DNA of 64,000 nt from contig JAEXAY010000050.1 of NCBI GenBank assembly GCA_023457895.1, forward strand, positions 1 through 64,000. Reading direction: 5' to 3'. Each line of letters begins with the position of its first letter. Positions within the stretch are counted from its first letter, which is position 1. A model generated the notes under the pieces. It did no database searches. It saw nothing but the letters and a program-made list of their open reading frames with translations, and was not told where the DNA came from. Shown here piece after piece: positions 50,695-59,728 of the stretch. The position numbers and the translations under genes were made by a program. Source of the DNA: Pseudomonadota bacterium. GTDB lineage: Bacteria; Pseudomonadota; Alphaproteobacteria; Sphingomonadales; Sphingomonadaceae.

Positions 50695-52059
50695 CTAACG
50701 CACCGGCACAATGCGGTGCCGCGCGGCATATAGTCCAAACGCGGCGATGACGGCATAGCAGATCGCCGGGACGATGAGCGCGGTGGTGCGGCTGGCGACG
50801 TCGGAGACGAAACCGACCAGTACCGGCACGATCGCGCCGCCGACGATCGCGGTGCAGAGGAGACCCGAAGCTTGCGGTGCTTCGTCGGTCAGCCCCTCGG
50901 TCGCAAGGCTGAAGATGGTCGGGAACATGATCGAATTGGCCAGGCCGACGACGACGATCGCCCAGCCCGACACAACGCCGGATGACAGCGCCGAGACCGT
51001 GATCAACAGGATCGCAGCAGAGGCAAACAGCGCGAGCAGCCAGCCCGGACGCGTCAGACGCAGCAGGAAACCGCCCGCCGCACGGCCGATCAGCGCACCG
51101 AGCCAGTAATAGCTCATCATGATCCCGGCGCTTTTTTCATCGAGCCCCATGGTACGGCTTTCGCCGAGATAGAGCACCATCATGCTCGCGATCGCGACCT
51201 CGGCACCGACATAGAGGAAGATGCACAGCACGCCGAAGCGCAGCCGCGGATTGGCGAGCAGGGCAAGGCTGCTCCCCTGCGGCCGCGGCTCACTCTCCGG
51301 CCGCGCGCGGTCGATCACACCGCGCAGCACGAAGAAGGCAAGCGCGATCAGCGCGAGTATGATCGCGAGGCCGATATAGGTGCGGCTCAGCACGGTGGTT
51401 TCCTGCGCCCAATAGGCATCGAGCGCCGGTCCCGTCAGCCCCGTAGGATCAGCTAACGCCTCCTCGCCCAGGATCACCCGGGCGCCAAAATTGACGATCA
51501 GGAACACGCCGATCGAGTTGAACAACTGGGCAAAGGTCAGGCGGCTGTGTGCGGTGCGTGGATCGCCGACGGATATGATCAGCGGATTGACCGCAACCTG
51601 TAGCAAGGTGATGCCGCCACCGATCATGAACAACGCGATGAGGAAGGTCATGTAGGACCCGTTGCGGCCGGCAACCGGGAACAGCAGGCAGCTCACCGCC
51701 ATGATCGCAAAACCGAGCATCAGCCCGCGTGAATAGCCGAGCCTGCGCATCAGGTTCCCGGCCGGAATCGAAAAGATCGCGTAGCTGGTGAAGAAGGCGA
51801 ACTGCACCAGCATCGCCTGGGTGTTGTTGAGCGTGAATAACCCCTTCAGCTTCGGCACCAGCACGTCGTTGAGGTTGGTGATCCCGCCGAACAGGAAGAA
51901 CACCGCGAACACCAGCAGCATGACCGGAAGCGCGCCGGAAGAGGATGCGGCGCCAGCGGGAGGCGCACCGGGTAATAACGCTTCCGCGACCGATCCGTCG
52001 GGCCCCGCAACGGCGCCTTCATGCGTGACAGGGCTGTGCTCCCGCGGCGGTAGCGCCAT
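50695..52059 (-). CDS. FucP-like sugar MFS transporter
   Basis: The 454-residue permease has an extra hydrophilic N-terminus of about 40 residues and then twelve membrane segments. FGGITNLNDVLVPKLKGLFTL, FFTSYAIFSIPAGNLMRRLGYSRG and MIGGGITLLQVAVNPLI are typical of the fucose/glucose/galactose branch of MFS proteins. GGGAGGAA precedes the ATG at 52059. It is convergent with the amidohydrolase with a 2-base gap. Its leader contains a family A repeat. Confidence 0.9.
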   Translation of the reverse strand: MALPPREHSPVTHEGAVAGPDGSVAEALLPGAPPAGAASSSGALPVMLLVFAVFFLFGGITNLNDVLVPKLKGLFTLNNTQAMLVQFAFFTSYAIFSIPAGNLMRRLGYSRGLMLGFAIMAVSCLLFPVAGRNGSYMTFLIALFMIGGGITLLQVAVNPLIISVGDPRTAHSRLTFAQLFNSIGVFLIVNFGARVILGEEALADPTGLTGPALDAYWAQETTVLSRTYIGLAIILALIALAFFVLRGVIDRARPESEPRPQGSSLALLANPRLRFGVLCIFLYVGAEVAIASMMVLYLGESRTMGLDEKSAGIMMSYYWLGALIGRAAGGFLLRLTRPGWLLALFASAAILLITVSALSSGVVSGWAIVVVGLANSIMFPTIFSLATEGLTDEAPQASGLLCTAIVGGAIVPVLVGFVSDVASRTTALIVPAICYAVIAAFGLYAARHRIVPVR

Positions 52060-52146
52060 GATGTTCCTCCCGGTTATTGTAGTCTTGAGACAAGACGCTA
52101 ACCGAACCCGCCGTCAAGACCAGCGAACATACGTATGTCGAAGTCT

Positions 52147-52280
52147 CCCCACCCTCCCTTCCAGGGAGGATCAAAAAAGCGCCAGCTTTTTCGGGGTGGG
52201 TATAGGGGCCGACCGCCGACGACTGACTCACCCCGAAAAATTGCTCCAGTTTTTCGACCCTCCCTCGCATCGGCGGGTGG
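52147..52280. repeat. REPIN-like element, family A copy 3
   Basis: Left CCCCACCCTCCCTTCCAGGG, internal TTTTTCGGGGTGGGTATAGG and CTCACCCCGAAAAATTGCTC, right CGACCCTCCCTCGCATCGGC then GGGTGGAGG. The right hairpin is more decayed than in the other two copies. Unlike those, this copy lies between divergent genes, within both leaders. Confidence 0.75.
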
Positions 52281-52352
52281 AGGCAAGGTGAAAGATCGCA
52301 GATGGCGGTTGAAGGGTTGCGTCCGCAACGCGCAGTCCCCATCATCGCTTGC

Positions 52353-53339
52353 ATGACCCGATATTCCCTGCTCGATCTCGTTCCCGTTACCGAAGGCGGC
52401 AGCATCGCCGAAAGCCTTGCACACGCCGCCGAGCTTGGCCGCCATGCCGAAGCGCATGGTTACACCCGCTACTGGGCGGCCGAACATCATGGCATGGCGG
52501 GCATCGCGAGCGCCGCGACCTCGATCATCATCGCCCATGTCGCCGCGGCGACCTCCGCCATCCGGGTCGGCGCGGGCGGGATCATGCTGCCAAACCACTC
52601 GCCGCTGGTGATCGCCGAACAGTTCGGAACGCTCGACGCCCTCTATCCCGGACGGATCGACCTGGGGCTCGGCCGCGCGCCGGGGAGCGACCAGCGGGTC
52701 GCGGCGGCGCTCAGGCGCGGGCTCGATACCGACCCCAACGCCTTTCCGGGGGACATTCTCGAACTGCAAAGCTATTTCGCCGATGACGGCCAAACCGGCA
52801 TTCGCGCAACGCCGGGCGCCGGAGCGCAGGTCGAACTCTATATTCTCGGCTCCAGCCTGTACGGCGCGCAGGTCGCCGCGGCGCTCGGCCTTCCCTATGC
52901 CTTTGCCAGCCATTTCGCGCCGCAGATGCTCGACGAGGCGCTGGACGTCTATCGCCGCAATTTCCGCCCGAGCGAGGTCTGCCGCGAACCTTATGCGATG
53001 GCCGGTTTCAATATTATCGCCGCCGCCACCGATGAGGAGGCGCAGCTGCTCGCGACCTCGATGCAGCAGAGCTTCGTCCGGCTGCGTACCGGCCAGCCGG
53101 GCAAGCTGCCGCCGCCGGTCGCGGGGTATCGCGACACGCTCGGACCCCAGGAAAACGCCATCCTCGATCATGTGCTGGGCTGTACCGCCGTCGGCAGCGC
53201 GGACACGGTCAAGGCGTCGATCGAGCGCTTCCTCGCCCGCACCCGCGTGCAGGAGGTGATCGTCGCGAGCAACATCTACGATTTCGACGCGCGCAAGAAG
53301 AGCCTCGAAATTGCCGCGCGGAGTTTCAGCACGCTGTAA
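52353..53339 (+). CDS. LLM-class flavin-dependent oxidoreductase
   Basis: The 328-residue protein belongs to the bacterial luciferase-like monooxygenases. The N-terminus is YSLLDLVPVTEGGSIAESL, with YTRYWAAEHHGMAGIASAAT for flavin contact, GGIMLPNHSPLVIAEQFGTL, and YPGRIDLGLGRAPGSDQ. It likely uses F420 or FMNH2 to oxidise an unknown small molecule. The ATG at 52353 begins family sequence; the earlier in-frame ATG lies in the repeat-derived leader. Confidence 0.9.
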   Translation: MTRYSLLDLVPVTEGGSIAESLAHAAELGRHAEAHGYTRYWAAEHHGMAGIASAATSIIIAHVAAATSAIRVGAGGIMLPNHSPLVIAEQFGTLDALYPGRIDLGLGRAPGSDQRVAAALRRGLDTDPNAFPGDILELQSYFADDGQTGIRATPGAGAQVELYILGSSLYGAQVAAALGLPYAFASHFAPQMLDEALDVYRRNFRPSEVCREPYAMAGFNIIAAATDEEAQLLATSMQQSFVRLRTGQPGKLPPPVAGYRDTLGPQENAILDHVLGCTAVGSADTVKASIERFLARTRVQEVIVASNIYDFDARKKSLEIAARSFSTL

Positions 53340-53382
53340 TCTGCCCAAGCGAGCCCAATGTTGCAACCGCAATGCTCGCCGG

Positions 53383-53410
53383 TTCGTGTCCCCGCGAACG
53401 CAGGAACACA
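53383..53410. repeat. Single REP-like arm (family C) beside sdhA
   Basis: TTCGTGTCCCCGCGAACGCA and following GGAACACA match the right arm of the repeat found in cysI when that is read on the reverse strand. It fills most of the gap between convergent LLM and sdhA genes. It may act as a terminator. Confidence 0.5.
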
Positions 53411-53434
53411 TTTAGACCGGCAGGCCCGCGCTGG

Positions 53435-55264
53435 TTAATAAACCCGCTTCTTCGGTTTGATATATTCGATCTCGTCCGACAGCGTATATTCGTGGACCGG
53501 GCGGTAATCGATCTTGACCGCCCCGCCGTTGCCACCCCAGCCTTCGAACCAGGCCGCGGTGTGCTTCATCCAGTTGGCGTCGTCGCGCTCGGGGTAATCC
53601 TCGTGCGCATGCGCGCCGCGCGATTCCTTGCGGTTGTGCGCGCCGTGGATGGTGACAGTCGCTTGCGAGATAAGGTTATCGAGCTCGAGCGTTTCGACAA
53701 GGTCGGTGTTCCAGATGAGGCTGCGATCGGTCACGCCGATATCCTGCATCCGGGCATAGGTCTTGGCGAGCTTGTCCTTGCCCTCGGCGAGGAGTTCGTC
53801 GGTGCGGAACACCGCACAGTGGGCCTGCATCGTCTTCTGCATCTCGACGCGCACCTGCGCCGTCGGCGAGCTGCCTTTCGCGTTGCGGAAATGATCGAGA
53901 CGGCCGAGCGCCAGGTCACTGCTGTCCTTGGGCAGCGGACGATGCGGCGTGCCGGGCTTGATCGTTTCGGCAAGCCGATGCCCGGCCGCGCGGCCGAACA
54001 CCACGAGGTCGATGAGGCTGTTGGAACCGAGACGGTTGGCGCCATGCACCGAAACGCACGCCGCTTCGCCGACCGCGAACAGGCCGGGAACCACGGTGTC
54101 CGGCCCATCCTTGCCAAGCGTCACCACCTCGCCATGATAGTTGGTCGGGATGCCGCCCATATTATAGTGGACGGTTGGCGTGACAGGGAGCGGCTGACGG
54201 GTGAGGTCGACGCCTGCAAAAATCTTGCCGCTCTCGGTAATGCCGGGGAGACGCTCCGCCAGCACCTTGGGGTCGATATGGTCGAGATGGAGATAGATAT
54301 GGTCCTTCTCCGGTCCGACGCCTCGGCCTTCGCGCATTTCCATCGCCATCGAGCGCGACACGACGTCGCGCGACGCCAAATCCTTGGCGGAAGGCGCATA
54401 GCGCTCCATGAAGCGCTCGCCTTCGCTGTTGGTGAGATAGCCGCCCTCGCCGCGCGCGCCCTCGGTAATGAGCACGCCCGCGCCGTAGATGCCGGTCGGG
54501 TGGAACTGGACGAACTCCATGTCCTGCAGCGGGAGCCCGGCGCGCAGCACCATGCCGCCGCCATCGCCGGTGCAGGTATGCGCCGAGGTCGCGGTGAAAT
54601 AGCAGCGGCCATAACCGCCGGTTGCAAGGACTACAGCATGGCTGCGGAAACGGTGGATCGAGCCATCTTCCATGCACAGCGCAATGACGCCGCGGCATTC
54701 CTTGCCGTTGGGACCATCTTCCATGATGAGGTCGATGGCGAAATATTCGATGTAGAAGTCCGCGTCATATTTGAGGCTCTGCTGGTAGAGCGCGTGCAGC
54801 ATGGCATGGCCGGTACGGTCGGCGGCAGCACAGGTGCGCTGCGCCGGCGGGCCCTCGCCCATATTCTGCATCATCCCGCCGAACGGACGCTGGTAGATTT
54901 TGCCTTCGCTGGTGCGTGAAAAGGGCACCCCGGCATGTTCGAGCTCGTAAACCGCAGCGGGCGCTTCGCGCACCATATATTCGATCGCGTCCTGGTCGCC
55001 GAGCCAGTCGGAACCCTTGACCGTATCGAACATGTGCCAGGTCCAGTGGTCAGGCCCCATGTTGCCAAGGCTGGCGGCAATCCCGCCTTGTGCTGCGACG
55101 GTGTGCGAGCGGGTCGGAAACACCTTGGTGACACAGGCGGTCTTGAGGCCCTTTTCGGCTGCGCCCATGGTTGCGCGGAGGCCCGAGCCACCGGCGCCGA
55201 CGACAACGACGTCGTAAGTATGATCGATGATCTTGTAAGCAGGCTGCGTATTTTCACCGGCCAT
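53435..55264 (-). CDS. sdhA: Succinate dehydrogenase flavoprotein subunit
   Basis: The 609-residue subunit oxidises succinate to fumarate with covalent FAD at the inner membrane. YDVVVVGAGGSGLRATMGAA is the Rossmann start and TRSHTVAAQGGIAASLGNMG contains the FAD-linking His. VLATGGYGRCYFTATSAHTC, VQFHPTGIYGAGVLITEGAR and HRLGSNSLIDLVVFGRAAG complete the signature. The start overlaps sdhD (TAATG). Length is typical. sdhB is not downstream here. Confidence 0.97.
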   Translation of the reverse strand: MAGENTQPAYKIIDHTYDVVVVGAGGSGLRATMGAAEKGLKTACVTKVFPTRSHTVAAQGGIAASLGNMGPDHWTWHMFDTVKGSDWLGDQDAIEYMVREAPAAVYELEHAGVPFSRTSEGKIYQRPFGGMMQNMGEGPPAQRTCAAADRTGHAMLHALYQQSLKYDADFYIEYFAIDLIMEDGPNGKECRGVIALCMEDGSIHRFRSHAVVLATGGYGRCYFTATSAHTCTGDGGGMVLRAGLPLQDMEFVQFHPTGIYGAGVLITEGARGEGGYLTNSEGERFMERYAPSAKDLASRDVVSRSMAMEMREGRGVGPEKDHIYLHLDHIDPKVLAERLPGITESGKIFAGVDLTRQPLPVTPTVHYNMGGIPTNYHGEVVTLGKDGPDTVVPGLFAVGEAACVSVHGANRLGSNSLIDLVVFGRAAGHRLAETIKPGTPHRPLPKDSSDLALGRLDHFRNAKGSSPTAQVRVEMQKTMQAHCAVFRTDELLAEGKDKLAKTYARMQDIGVTDRSLIWNTDLVETLELDNLISQATVTIHGAHNRKESRGAHAHEDYPERDDANWMKHTAAWFEGWGGNGGAVKIDYRPVHEYTLSDEIEYIKPKKRVY

Positions 55265-55650
55265 TATGCCGCTCCCCCGAATGCGATTTTGGCGACCGAG
55301 AACAGGCCAAAGGCTGCTCCGGCAATGGTGTAGAAGTTCAAGAGCGCGAGCATGAACAGCTTCGACGCTTCGCCGTGGAAATAGTCTTCAATGAGAACCT
55401 GCAGGCCGAGACGCAGATGCCAGAAAACCGAAACGATCATCAGCATCATCGGTACCGCGACCAGCGGTGAGGCGAGCCACTGAACCAGTCGCTCATAATC
55501 AAATACCGGCAGGCGCAGCAGCGAAATGACGAGCCAGCCAACGAGGGCGAGATTGCCAAGCGCCGTGACGCGCTGCACCAGCCAGTGATGCGCGCCAGTC
55601 TTGGCGCTGCCCAATCCGCGAACGCGGCCGAGTTCGGTTCCGGTTCCCAT
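55264..55650 (-). CDS. sdhD: Succinate dehydrogenase membrane anchor subunit
   Basis: The 128-residue protein has three membrane segments and the GLGSAKTGAHHWLVQRVTALG N-terminus, with SVFWHLRLGLQVLIEDY containing the heme-ligand His. With SdhC it forms cytochrome b556 and the quinone site. The ATG at 55650 shares its A with the sdhC stop (TGATG). Confidence 0.93.
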   Translation of the reverse strand: MGTGTELGRVRGLGSAKTGAHHWLVQRVTALGNLALVGWLVISLLRLPVFDYERLVQWLASPLVAVPMMLMIVSVFWHLRLGLQVLIEDYFHGEASKLFMLALLNFYTIAGAAFGLFSVAKIAFGGAA

Positions 55651-56048
55651 CAGTTGACTCCCTTGCCGAAAATGAAGAGCCAGGTTGCCGCGGTCAGCAG
55701 CACTGGCAACAGCAACGCCACCAGCGACCACATGCGGTTGGCCTTGAGCTCATAGCCAGCGCCCGTATCAAGCACGAGATGGCGGATTCCGGTCGTCGCA
55801 TGCGAGAAGACGGCCCATGTAAGGCCTACCAGTACAACCCGCCCGAGGATAGTGTTCATCCAGTCCGTGAATTGCGCATAGGCGGACGGCCCCATCGCGA
55901 GCGAACCAATCCAGCCGAGAAACACGAGCGTCCCTACGATCGCAAGACCGTCGCCGGTGATGCGATGCATGATGGAGGCAATCATGTGCGGGCCGCGGGT
56001 ATAAATCCCCAGATGCGGTGAAATCGGGCGTTTGCCTGTGCTGGCCAT
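55650..56048 (-). CDS. sdhC: Succinate dehydrogenase cytochrome b556 subunit
   Basis: The 132-residue membrane protein starts with RPISPHLGIYTRGPHMIASIMHRITGDGL, the conserved SdhC entry with quinone-site Ser and Arg. It has three hydrophobic segments and SHATTGIRHLVLDTGAG, which carries the heme-ligand His. It is the first gene of sdhCDA. Its 5' gap to the small membrane protein gene is about 90 bases. Confidence 0.95.
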   Translation of the reverse strand: MASTGKRPISPHLGIYTRGPHMIASIMHRITGDGLAIVGTLVFLGWIGSLAMGPSAYAQFTDWMNTILGRVVLVGLTWAVFSHATTGIRHLVLDTGAGYELKANRMWSLVALLLPVLLTAATWLFIFGKGVN

Positions 56049-56136
56049 GGACGCGTGCTTTCCCTGTCTTCCCAGTTTTCTGGGGACCGTTTAGCGCGCC
56101 CGCCGCATCATGCAAGCATGAGGCGTGAAATTTCTC

Positions 56137-56385
56137 TTATTTCTTGTCGCTCTTGGAATAGAGCAGCGCCGCCAGAAGCGCGGCCGAGCCGATGCCGATC
56201 CCTGCCGCAGCCTTCCAGTCGAGGGCTTTCTTGCCGGACTCCCTGTCCTTCTTGCCATCCTGAGGCTTACGCACGCTCGCGCGGCTTGCATCGCGTGCGC
56301 GGGCTTCGGCCAGCTCATTCTGCAGACGGGCTTCGCGCAACACTTCATTTTCGGGGTTATCATGCTCTTCCGGCTGCTTGGCCAT
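56137..56385 (-). CDS. Small membrane-anchored protein of unknown function
   Basis: The 82-residue protein has a charged, helical N-terminal half rich in Glu, Arg and Lys (ENEVLREARLQNELAEARAR) and one C-terminal membrane segment (AAAGIGIGSAALLAALLY) followed by KSDKK. It is tail-anchored in form. It lies just upstream of sdhC on the same strand. I recognise no family. Confidence 0.6.
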   Translation of the reverse strand: MAKQPEEHDNPENEVLREARLQNELAEARARDASRASVRKPQDGKKDRESGKKALDWKAAAGIGIGSAALLAALLYSKSDKK

Positions 56386-56629
56386 GATTTCTTTCTCTCC
56401 AGACCAGCGCGACCCCGTTGGTGCGCCTCATAAATTGTTACTGTCAGGACAACCGTCCTGTTCGCCTTTCGATCCGTTTACCGCCGTTTATCGATTCAGC
56501 AAGCGGTAAGCTGTGCGAATTTATCCATGTGGCGCGCAATTTGCTGGATTCGGATCATCCCGATTCAGTATGCAAGACGCTGCAGGGAAATTTAAGGCTG
56601 CTGACAAGGCAGTCCGGGAGGTCGCAACT

Positions 56630-58117
56630 ATGCAATATTCACGCCGTCACCACTTGCTGGCAGGCCTTGCCCTGGCCAGCATGACTCTCAGCGGCTGCGG
56701 CGGCGATGGTGGGGGATCTTCAGGCCCGGTCGTCATCAACCCGGGAACAACCTCGGGCGGAACCAGCGGCGGTACGTCGGGCGGAACGGGCACCAGCTGC
56801 GCGCTCGCCGATCGCAAGGCGTGGGTCGACGCGCAGATGCGCGAATGGTACCTGTTCCCTGAAACGCTACCGGCCAGCCTCAACGCATCTGCCTATGCGA
56901 CGGTCGACGACTATATCGACGCGCTCACCGCGACCGCACGGGCACAGGGCAAGGATCGCTATTTCACCTACATCACCTCGATCAGGGAAGAGGACGCCTA
57001 TTATCAGTCCGGCGAAACCGCTGGGTTTGGCATGCGCATCGCGCTTGATGGCGCCAACAGGCTGTGGATTACCGAAGCCTATGAAGGCGCGCCCGCACTC
57101 AACGCGGGCATCGATCGCGGCGCAGAAATCCTCGCGATCGGGACAACCAGCGGCAATATGCGCACCGTTTCCGCGATTATCGCCGCAGAAGGCACCGACG
57201 GACTCAACAATGCGCTTGGCCCGTCGACGGCGGGCACGTCGCGGGTGTTTCGCGTCAGCTATAATGGTGTGACGTCCGACAAGACCGTAACCAAGGCCGA
57301 TTTTGAAATTCCGCCCGTGTCATCGCGCTATGGTTCGCGGGTGCTGACCGACAATGGCGAGAAGATTGGTTACATCAACCTGCGCAACTTCATCACTCCG
57401 GCCAAGGCGCCGCTGACCGATGCGTTCTCGACCATGCGGGCGCAGGGCGTCACGAAGTTCATCATAGACTTCCGCTATAATGGCGGTGGGCTGATCGATG
57501 TTGCCTCGCACATGGGCAACCTCATGGGCGGCAACCGGAGCACATCGGATATCTTCGCGAAGATCGCATTCCGGCCGTCAAAGGCTGCAGAAAACGAAAC
57601 CTATACGTTCGCACCGCAGCCGCAATCGGTGAGCCCGGTCAAGATCGCGTTCATCGGCACCGGCAGCACCGCTTCGGCGAGCGAGATGGTGATGAACGGC
57701 TTTGCCCCGTTCCTCAATGCGAATGCCGCGCTGATCGGTACCAACACCTATGGCAAGCCGGTCGGCCAGATCGCGCTCGATCGCAGCGCCTGCGACGACC
57801 GCCTGCGCGTTGTTTCTTTTGCGGTCGAGAACCAGGCGGGCGTCAGCAACTATTATAACGGCCTCGCGGGCAAGATGGGGGCGACCTGCTATGCCGCGGA
57901 CGATATTTCGAAACCGCTGGGCGATCCGGGCGAAGCATCGGTCAAGGCGGCGCTCGATTATCTCGCCGGACGTAGTTGTTCGGCATCGGCGAGCAGCACC
58001 CTGTCCGGCGCCAGCGCGAGCCTGGACCGCGTTGGAGCACCTGCGGCACCGCGCAAACTGCTGCAGAACCCCGAACCGGACAATACTGCGCAGCGCGAAA
58101 TGCCGGGACTTTATTAA
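56630..58117 (+). CDS. S41 family peptidase, lipoprotein
   Basis: The 495-residue protein has a lipoprotein signal peptide: LAGLALASMTLSGCGG with lipobox Cys C23. A Gly/Thr/Ser-rich linker follows, then the tail-specific protease domain: IGYINLRNFI, FIIDFRYNGGGLIDVASHM, the nucleophile FIGTGSTASASEMVMNGF and the general-base region IGTNTYGKPVGQIAL with Lys. A clear PDZ core is hard to see. The ATG at 56630 has GGAGG nine bases upstream. A short gene of unknown function starts 3 bases after its stop. Confidence 0.9.
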   Translation: MQYSRRHHLLAGLALASMTLSGCGGDGGGSSGPVVINPGTTSGGTSGGTSGGTGTSCALADRKAWVDAQMREWYLFPETLPASLNASAYATVDDYIDALTATARAQGKDRYFTYITSIREEDAYYQSGETAGFGMRIALDGANRLWITEAYEGAPALNAGIDRGAEILAIGTTSGNMRTVSAIIAAEGTDGLNNALGPSTAGTSRVFRVSYNGVTSDKTVTKADFEIPPVSSRYGSRVLTDNGEKIGYINLRNFITPAKAPLTDAFSTMRAQGVTKFIIDFRYNGGGLIDVASHMGNLMGGNRSTSDIFAKIAFRPSKAAENETYTFAPQPQSVSPVKIAFIGTGSTASASEMVMNGFAPFLNANAALIGTNTYGKPVGQIALDRSACDDRLRVVSFAVENQAGVSNYYNGLAGKMGATCYAADDISKPLGDPGEASVKAALDYLAGRSCSASASSTLSGASASLDRVGAPAAPRKLLQNPEPDNTAQREMPGLY

Positions 58118-58120
58118 GCA

Positions 58121-58513
58121 ATGAGCCAGCGGCGCACCTGGATCCCCGTTGCCATCGCCATCGCGGTGGCGGTGGGGGTAGCGCTTTCCAGCCGGACAAA
58201 TGACACGGCTACAAATAACGGTAACGGTGGTGCGGGCGAAGGACCTGTAATGGGCTCGTCTGCTCCCGCCCTAGGCAACCAGGAGGGTGCGATGACCGGA
58301 CTGGCGACAGAGCAAGGGCGCGCGCCGATCATGTCAGAGGGAGAGGATCAATCCGGCGGCGGCTCCCAACGACCCGAAAAGCATCCAGGCCCGGCGCTAC
58401 CCCGGATACGCCCGAGGGAACCGAAACCGGAGCCTTCTGTAACCGAACCGCTGAAGCCGGTCGTGCCCGCCCGGCCATCGACACCGCAGCGCGAAAATCC
58501 GGGTTCGCACTGA
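58121..58513 (+). CDS. Hypothetical protein, single membrane anchor with Pro-rich tail
   Basis: The 130-residue protein has one N-terminal membrane segment (WIPVAIAIAVAVGVALSS) and a low-complexity exported tail rich in Gly, Pro, Glu and Ser. No domain is recognised. It follows the S41 peptidase by 3 bases, so it may be co-expressed as a partner or substrate. Codon usage is like its neighbours. It is convergent with ald, 4 bases apart. Confidence 0.5.
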   Translation: MSQRRTWIPVAIAIAVAVGVALSSRTNDTATNNGNGGAGEGPVMGSSAPALGNQEGAMTGLATEQGRAPIMSEGEDQSGGGSQRPEKHPGPALPRIRPREPKPEPSVTEPLKPVVPARPSTPQRENPGSH

Positions 58514-58517
58514 CGCG

Positions 58518-59633
58518 CTAGCCAAGCGCCTCTACGGCCGGGGTATAGGGGAGGTCCAGTGCGTCGGCGACAGCCTTGAAAGTGAGTTTGCTGTCCCAGA
58601 CATTGAGTCCCTCTGCGAGATGCGGGTCGCGGCGCAAGGCTTCCTTCCAGCCAAGATCGGCAATTCTGAGCGCATGCGGCAGCGTCACATTATTGAGCGC
58701 ATAGGTGGAGGTCCTCGCTACCGCGCCCGGCATGTTGGCGACGCAATAATGGACAATTTCTTCGACGATGAAAGTCGGGTCGGCATGGGTAGTGGGTCGC
58801 GACGTTTCAAAGCAGCCGCCCTGATCGATAGCGACATCGACCAGCACCGCGCCGGGCTTCATCGTCTTCAGCATGCCGCGCGTGACGAGCTTGGGCGCGG
58901 CCGCGCCGGGAATCAGCACCGCCCCGATGACAAGATCGGCTTCCGCGACCGCAGCAGCCAGATTGGCCTTGTTCGAAAAACTGGTCTTGGCGCGCTCCTC
59001 GAAATGCATGCCGAGCCGTTCCAGCACCTCCGGGCTGCAGTCGAGAATGGTGACATCGGCGCCAAGGCCGGTCGCCATCTGGGCCGCGTTGAAACCGACC
59101 ACGCCACCGCCGATGATCGCGACCTTACCGGGAAGCACGCCGGGAACGCCGCCCAGCAGCACGCCGCGCCCGCCATTCGCCTTTTCGAGCGCCGTCGCTC
59201 CCGCCTGGACCGACATCCGCCCCGCCACCTGGCTCATCGGCTTGAGAAGCGGCAGCCCGCCGCCCGCGCCGGTCACCGTTTCATACGCGATACCGACTAC
59301 CTTGCGGTCGAGCAGATCGCGCGTCTGTTCAGGATCGGGCGCAAGGTGAAGATAGGTATAAAGAATCTGCCCTTCACGCAGCATCGAGCGCTCGTCTGCT
59401 TGGGGCTCCTTGACCTTGACGATCATCTCGGCGCGCTCGAAAATCTCCCTTGCGCCTTTAACGATGGTTGCCCCCGCTTTCGCATAGGCCGCGTCGCTTG
59501 CACCGATACCATTGCCCGCGCCGCTTTCGATCAGCACCTCATGGCCATGCGCCACCAGTTCCTGCGCGCTCTCCGGCGTCAGTCCGACGCGATATTCATG
59601 GTTCTTGATTTCCTTGGGCGTGCCTATGATCAT
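58518..59633 (-). CDS. ald: Alanine dehydrogenase
   Basis: The 371-residue enzyme reversibly deaminates L-alanine to pyruvate with NAD+. MIIGTPKEIKNHEYRVGLTP is the family start, VKVKEPQADERSMLREGQIL contains a substrate-site Lys, LYTYLHLAPDPE the catalytic His, and KVAIIGGGVVGFNAAQMATGLGADVTILD the NAD fold. The ATG at 59633 begins family sequence; an in-frame longer start at 59720 is not. A 25-base palindrome lies 60 bases upstream. Confidence 0.96.
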   Translation of the reverse strand: MIIGTPKEIKNHEYRVGLTPESAQELVAHGHEVLIESGAGNGIGASDAAYAKAGATIVKGAREIFERAEMIVKVKEPQADERSMLREGQILYTYLHLAPDPEQTRDLLDRKVVGIAYETVTGAGGGLPLLKPMSQVAGRMSVQAGATALEKANGGRGVLLGGVPGVLPGKVAIIGGGVVGFNAAQMATGLGADVTILDCSPEVLERLGMHFEERAKTSFSNKANLAAAVAEADLVIGAVLIPGAAAPKLVTRGMLKTMKPGAVLVDVAIDQGGCFETSRPTTHADPTFIVEEIVHYCVANMPGAVARTSTYALNNVTLPHALRIADLGWKEALRRDPHLAEGLNVWDSKLTFKAVADALDLPYTPAVEALG

Positions 59634-59692
59634 GCTGGAATTCCTCGGGTGAAGCGCCTGCCTTTTTCCTATAGCAGCGAAGACCGCGCCGC

Positions 59693-59717
59693 AAATGTAA
59701 CGCGCATCGTTACATTT
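59693..59717. promoter_or_regulatory. 25-bp palindrome in the ald leader (candidate operator)
   Basis: Perfect 9-base arms AAATGTAAC and GTTACATTT flank GCGCATC. The site lies 60 bases upstream of ald and 98 bases upstream of the first chemotaxis gene, so it can regulate either divergent gene. Lrp/AsnC-type activators often control ald genes, but no regulator gene is adjacent. Confidence 0.55.
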
Positions 59718-59728
59718 CACCCCGATTT

